64,000 nt of DNA from Megalonaias nervosa (Eukaryota; Mollusca; Bivalvia; Unionida; Unionidae): positions 1-64,000 of the forward strand of contig JAECUM010096226.1 in the NCBI GenBank assembly GCA_016617855.1, read 5' to 3'. A program made the position numbers and the translations under genes. The notes beneath the pieces are model-generated. The model had not been told where the DNA came from and did not search any database. It saw only the letters and a program-made list of their open reading frames with translations. Positions 58,906 to 64,000 of the stretch are shown in pieces. Position 1 is the stretch's first letter. The number at the start of each line of letters is the position of its first letter.

Positions 58906-59614
58906 AATACTATATATCCCAAATAACATCAGTAAGAACAGAACAATGTAGACTGTATAAAGAATGACATTATCACAGATGTATCTGCCTGGGCAATCAG
59001 TCTGTATAATTACTATTGCCCATGGTACCTTGTGACAGGGATTATCAAGTGCTGAGACTGCTTTGATTTTAACAAAATCACCCACAGCTGACTACACATA
59101 AGCTTATTTTTTGTCTCCAATTCAAGAAATTTAACTTGACAGACTTGTGCTAAAATAGGCATTTTTGCCAATAATCTCAAGAAAATAACAATTGGATATA
59201 CATGTAATTGATAAAATCCATATTAAATTTGCCATATTAAGCACAATACTGTGATATTTTCTATAATACTAACTTCATTAATAAAGAAGCAATTTTTGCT
59301 TCACCCAAGATAGAATGCTTATTCTGACTCAAATTCAGCAGAAAAGAGGTCAGACGATCTGTTCTAAATCAATCTGTTGAGCTGCTTGCTTCTCAAATTT
59401 CACATTCTTTGACTTATTCTCAAATTATGTGCAGTCACCATGACAACCCTGTAAACAGAATTTATCTACAGTAGGTCACACAGAAGGCTGTGACCTGGAT
59501 GAAAGGTCAGTGACCAAGTTAAAGCACTCTCACTACTGCACCCCTCATTATAACAGATTTCCTGTAAGTGTACAAGGCAAGTATTGCCATGTATCCCACT
59601 TTAACGCTATCTGT

Positions 59615-59800
59615 TTTTGTGGGTTTGTAACAATACTTTAACACGTGATTGGCTATATCATGCTGAAGAAACAGGAGTGAAATTCCTTTCCTTCCCAAGG
59701 ATACACCAAGACAGTCTATCCTGGCCAGGGTGAGTATCACACCAGCAATGCTTGGATTACAAGTCGGGCACTCTACCAACTGGGCTACTATGGCTCCCTT
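59615..59800 (-). mobile_element. SINE family 4, clear tRNA-Thr-like head
   Basis: Minus strand: CATAGTAGCCCAGTTGGTAG (A box), GACTTGTAATCC (TGT where a Thr anticodon would be), GGTGTGATACTCACC (B box), body and an ATCACGTGTTAAAGTATTG end. Confidence 0.8.
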
Positions 59801-59819
59801 ATATAATACAAAATTTATA

Positions 59820-60335
59820 TGAATCATGTACTTCATTATAAGGCAGTCTCACTATAAAGTAATACACTCCATGACTTCCATGGATAATGCTATAATGAGG
59901 GAGTACTGTATCATGTACATCATTATAAGGCAGTCTCACTATGAAGTAATACACTCCATGACTCCCATTGATAGTGCTATAATGAGGGAGTACTGTATCA
60001 TGTACATCATTATAAGGCAGTCTCACTATAAATTAGTACACTCCATGACTCCCATGGATAGTGTTATAATGAGGGAGTACTGAATCATGTACATCATTAT
60101 AAGGCTGTCTCACTATAAAGTAATACACTCCATGACTTCCATGAACAGTGTTATAATGAGGGAGTACTCTATCATGTAATTCATTATAAGGCAGTTTCAC
60201 TATGAAGTAATATACTCCATGACTTCCATTGACAGTGTTATAATGAGGGAGTACTGGATCATGTACTTCATTATAAGGCAGTCTCACTATAAAGAAATAC
60301 ACTCCATGACTCCCATGGACAGTGTTATAAGGAAG
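59820..60335. repeat. 87-bp tandem array of family B termini, six copies
   Basis: The unit contains TTATAATGAGGGAGTACTGT, ATCATGTACATCATTATAAG, GCAGTCTCACTATAAAGTAA and TACACTCCATGACTCCCATG. As 87 is a multiple of three, open frames with a 29-residue period run on both strands; these are not genes. Confidence 0.93.
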
Positions 60336-61484
60336 GAAGGATGTGCTTATCCTGATAACACTACATGGTTAAAGACTATATTTACTTCACTGTTAGGACT
60401 TGTTCATAGAAGTTATCAGTAATGAGTGTTCTATGAAAGGGGTTCAAGTTTTCTTTTTTCAGTTATAAAGACAGAAGACTATCATCCATGATCGGAAGAT
60501 AATATCCACTTTGATCCCTTTGATTATGCACAAAGTTAAGTGGGTGAAGAGCTAACAACGAGTTTGTGTAATCTGGCAAATGATCAAATTTTAGATAATT
60601 TGCTAGTGTCTGATCACTTTATGTAACATGTCAAAGGATAATCCATTACTTGTGAACAAACTACATCATCACTGATCCAGAAATACTCAAAATAAAATTA
60701 TAAGCCAATATGTTTTTGTGCAACCAGAGTTCTCAGTTGTTATTTTGGGGCAACCATTCTCAGTGGTTATTTTTGGGCAACCAAGTGATATATTCAGTCC
60801 ATAAATATGGCAGGTGAACAAGACTTGATACTGGCTATCACCCTTCGACAAGATTTCATAAACAAGTTGAAACTTGAAAATTTTAGTAATACTTCAGTAC
60901 AAGTGTAAGATAAAGTACACAAAGGCATATGGCATAAGCATGGTATTGGAAAAAAAGCCCCCTTATGGGGCCTCAATCACTAGAACTGACACATTTGGAG
61001 GGAAAAACCCTCAAGCAGCCTCAATCTCTAGAATTTGCACATTATCTAAAATGGACACTGTATTGCTCTGTTTACCTTTGAAGGTCATAAGTTCAAATTC
61101 TTTTATCTTCATCCATAATGGCTGCCCACAATAACCCTCAACTTGAACATCTTGATGTCAGGGAAATCTAAATCTTCTGTTGTCTGCCATTGACAAAGGG
61201 CTCTTGTTGCCATTTTTCTTATCTTAATATCATCGCCCAATGCTGCTTTTCAGTCGATTAAATCAATAGCAAATTCAAGATCTTTTCTCTCACAAAACTG
61301 AGTTTGCCTTAAATAATTGTGAATTATTTCTGACTCGATCATAAATGAGATATATATATGGCACAGCTGAGTCAAATAGCGGTAACACTTAAAATGTATC
61401 ACTGACCCCTATGACATATTGTTGATTGCATGAATAATGAAGACTATTAGGATAATGGGTCTCCTTGTTCTCCTGTATATCTTT
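60336..61484. other. No gene seen; unassigned DNA
   Basis: Short local repeats (TTCTCAGTTGTTATTTTGGG and a variant at 60730-60780; GGGGCCTCAATCACTAGAA and CAGCCTCAATCTCTAGAA at 60967-61035). No recognisable coding region. Confidence 0.4.
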
Positions 61485-61580
61485 CACACTGTATAAAGAA
61501 ATCTCTCATCTTGTAAGAAGAAATCTCTCATACTGTAAGAAGAAATTTCTCATATTGTAAAAAGAAATCTCAAACTATGA
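61485..61580. repeat. About 20-bp tandem repeat, five copies
   Basis: Repeats of AGAAATCTCTCATACTGTAA. Confidence 0.88.
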
Positions 61581-63100
61581 GGAAAAACACTGCACATAAT
61601 TTTAGGCCATTTCACAATTTTAAGTCCTGAATTCAAATGAACACTGAAAAAAAATTCTTACGATAAGAATTTTTATTGTGATATTTTTAAAAATATTTCA
61701 AATAATATTAATACAAATAAAGAATCTCAACTTGTGGAAGAAATATTGAGATGTTTGAGGAAATTGGAGTCAGATTATTTGCAGTCAGGAAAATATTGCA
61801 TGCATGTGTGAACAGATTTAGTGAACTTTTAAATAGTGGAGCTTGATATCTGATAAAAATTTGAAGGAGAGATGGACAGAGCTTAGTTTTACTTATTGAA
61901 ATTATCATCTTTTATTTAAAAATTTAATGATAATCTCTTAAAATTGAATTGTTAGATAATATTCCTGAAATAAAACACTAATCTCAAAACAATTATATAT
62001 ATATTTTTTCTTAAATTGGTAATTTATAAAGTAATATAACAATCTTACAGATGCACATGTACAAATCCCTGCTAATATTTACAAAAAGGTTGTCTCCAAT
62101 CAAATTTATTAAATTATACTGAAATACAACGGGAGAGAACTTGTGTGCAATACATTATTGGAGTGTTAGCTTTAAAAATACTGCTGTAATATTTCTGGAA
62201 AAGAAAGCCAATTTCTGCAGGAATTATTGAAATGTTGTACTATTCTCCTTTGCAATTTCATGAAACTACAGAGTCATAAATGTCATACAAAAGTCCAATA
62301 GTCATTATGAAGGACAAATCACTATTCTTAATTATCTGAGGTAAAGACCTGATATAAATTAGTGGGGCTTTTTTAAACACTGAACTGATTTTCAGTTGCT
62401 AAATACATGTACTGTCTTCCATGCCTTTTACGGAAGTTTGCCAAAGGCCTAGACAGCAGACACATCGAAGGAAGCAAGATTGTAAAACTCCAATTTAAAA
62501 TTCCTTTAAGGGTTTCATTGCTTCATTAGATAATTACACACCGACTCCAAGAAAGCAAGTCAAGTTACTGAAAGTAATTTCTGGCCATCTAAGAACCATT
62601 ACTGAGCTGTCAAATGAGAATGTAAAAAAACTGTCAGGACCAAAGTAACAGGTGCCTTTTAAAATGGAGTACAATAAATGTGCCGCCATTCCCTTCTCTG
62701 AAATGAGAACAGGCTGCTATGGAGACAGCTTAAAAAGTTTCACTTAAAAGCTCTTTTATGTAATACAAAGAATAATTTATTATCCAAATGTCTAGTTATT
62801 AGATAAAATTTAAGTCCTTTGGCTCAGAAGACGGTTCTAAAAATCAATACAAATTCTGCATTTTGTCCCTTCCCACACGACATCACCGACATTTATTTTC
62901 GTACCATGCTGACTTGTTTACTACTGAATTTCCCTGATATTTGAAAGCTGAAACAAAAATCTTTGAAGGTCAAGAAAAAATTACAAAATATGTTTCAATT
63001 TGAAAGAGCACAGTCAGTGTTTACATTATTAATAATTTACACGCCTATTTTGTCTCAGTATACCTTGTTGAATATATATGTTGTTGAATATGGTAGGGCC
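61581..63100. other. No gene seen; mostly non-repetitive DNA
   Basis: A short palindrome (AAATTCTTACGATAAGAATTT) lies near 61650. The stretch 62560-62760 has more balanced base composition than its surroundings and no open frame; it could be regulatory, but nothing in the sequence proves it. Confidence 0.35.
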
Positions 63101-63104
63101 CCAA

Positions 63105-63190
63105 GTATATGTATAATGTACTTCAGTAGAAGGCAGTCTCACTATACTCCATGACTCCCAAGGTCAGTGTTATAATGAGGGAGTACTGCC
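63105..63190. repeat. Family B fragment (one 87-bp-type unit)
   Basis: GGCAGTCTCACTATACTCCA, TGACTCCCAAGGTCAGTGTT and ATAATGAGGGAGTACTGC. Confidence 0.75.
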
Positions 63191-63211
63191 ACCTTTGTAA
63201 CCTGGTTTTCT

Positions 63212-63510
63212 CTGCAGTGGTTAGAGTGTCTGCCTCAGATGGGGGGAGGTTGCAGTTCAAACCCGGGCCAAATCATACCAAAGACTTGCAAGAATGGTAC
63301 CAATAGCAGCCTCGCTAAGTGGTCAGCATTAAGAGGTTAGTGTTAGGACTGGTTGGCCTGGTGTCAGGATAATGTGACTGGGTGGACCATGATACTATAT
63401 GTCTGTGGCACAATGCCCTAGTGATAGATATCACTATAAACTGCCACATTGCAGACATCATAGCGATATGACAACAAAATTTTAAAGCTACATTAAAAAT
63501 CAAAACTGCA
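63212..63510 (+). mobile_element. SINE family 1, full length
   Basis: Head AGTGGTTAGAGTGTCTGCCT, B-box region GCAGTTCAAACCCGGGC, body GTGTCAGGATAATGTGACTG, end AAGCTACATTAAAAATC. About 300 bp, like 50683-50990. Confidence 0.88.
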
Positions 63511-63529
63511 TCGAGCCTTCTGCAGTTTG

Positions 63530-63745
63530 ACCATGTACACTACTCCCATATTATAAGGTATCGCAGTAAAATGTTGTCCCTTTCATATGGAGGGTATGGT
63601 CATTGATGCCATTTCGTTATTGAATAGTACCATTATTAATAAAATACCTCAATATAAGGCAACCTCACATATCAGGCAGTCAACTTTTCTGGCTCTCATT
63701 AACAGCACTGCTGTTTTTCCATTCTATAAATGCCACTCTAATATA
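63530..63745. repeat. Family B-like diverged copy
   Basis: CTCCCATATTATAAGGTAT at one end, CTCAATATAAGGCAACCTCA and TGGCTCTCATTAACAGCACT at the other. Confidence 0.45.
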
Positions 63746-63932
63746 GACTAAACCTCACTTTGCTTGCTATTTCTAAAAATAATAGCCAAAAAATTATGAT
63801 CCAAAATAATCAATTACAGCTGAATCTGTTTTTTTGCACTTGCAATGTAAATTTATCTATACGCCCTCGGAGGAAATTATTGATTTATTGCTGAGATTTA
63901 GATGATTTAATGTCTCCTAAAATTCAAATTTT

Positions 63933-64000
63933 ATGTCAGTTGGTAGAGTGTCAGTCTCCAAGATAAAAGGTTGGATACCCAACAACACCAGTCCAGATTT
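63933..64000 (+). mobile_element. SINE family 4 head, cut by the right edge
   Basis: TGTCAGTTGGTAGAGTGTCA (A box) and AAGGTTGGATACCCAAC (B box), continuing out of the window. Confidence 0.7.

Overview
The window is animal nuclear DNA: AT-rich, intron-rich, with short exons and canonical GT/AG splice sites, and dense in tRNA-derived SINEs, TIR elements, microsatellites and minisatellites. The style of the repeats suggests an invertebrate, perhaps a lophotrochozoan such as a mollusc; that placement is a guess. No operon-like or prokaryotic structure is present.

One host gene is supported. It lies on the minus strand from about 30.03 kb down to 5.59 kb and is the 5' (N-terminal) part of an LDL-receptor-related protein of the LRP1/LRP1B type. 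Eight exons, in transcript order, encode LDLa-1 (29891-30031), LDLa-2 (26138-26251), a degenerate LDLa-3 (20755-20898), an EGF module (12930-13034), a calcium-binding EGF module (11261-11395), and three exons of the first YWTD beta-propeller (7603-7751, 7006-7129, 5589-5754). Every junction closes in frame, and cysteines or other codons split between exons are restored exactly. The domain order matches the vertebrate LRP1 N-terminus, with one extra LDLa module. The signal-peptide exon and everything after the start of the propeller lie outside what I can see. The gene is therefore partial at both ends, and 30.03-64.0 kb is probably a giant first intron or upstream DNA.

Left edge (1-3.8 kb): a decayed Ty3/Gypsy LTR element on the minus strand (LTR, gag with a SCAN-like region and zinc knuckle, start of the protease), then a decayed pogo/Tigger transposase on the plus strand. 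Introns (5.6-30 kb): two Tigger-type non-autonomous elements with clear TIRs and TA target duplications (8571-10122 and 13271-15256), a dispersed repeat pair, SINEs and many minisatellites. Four introns start with a minisatellite within about 50 bp of the 5' splice site. Right half (30-64 kb): at least four SINE families, three small TIR-element families, nested insertions (a SINE in a SINE; a hAT-type MITE in another MITE with a paralogous empty site), and 87-bp and 120-bp arrays built from pieces of a Tigger-like element. I recognise no second host gene.

I found no convincing new biological system. The most useful observations are the LRP module architecture, the minisatellites beside splice donors, and the nested and satellite-forming transposons.
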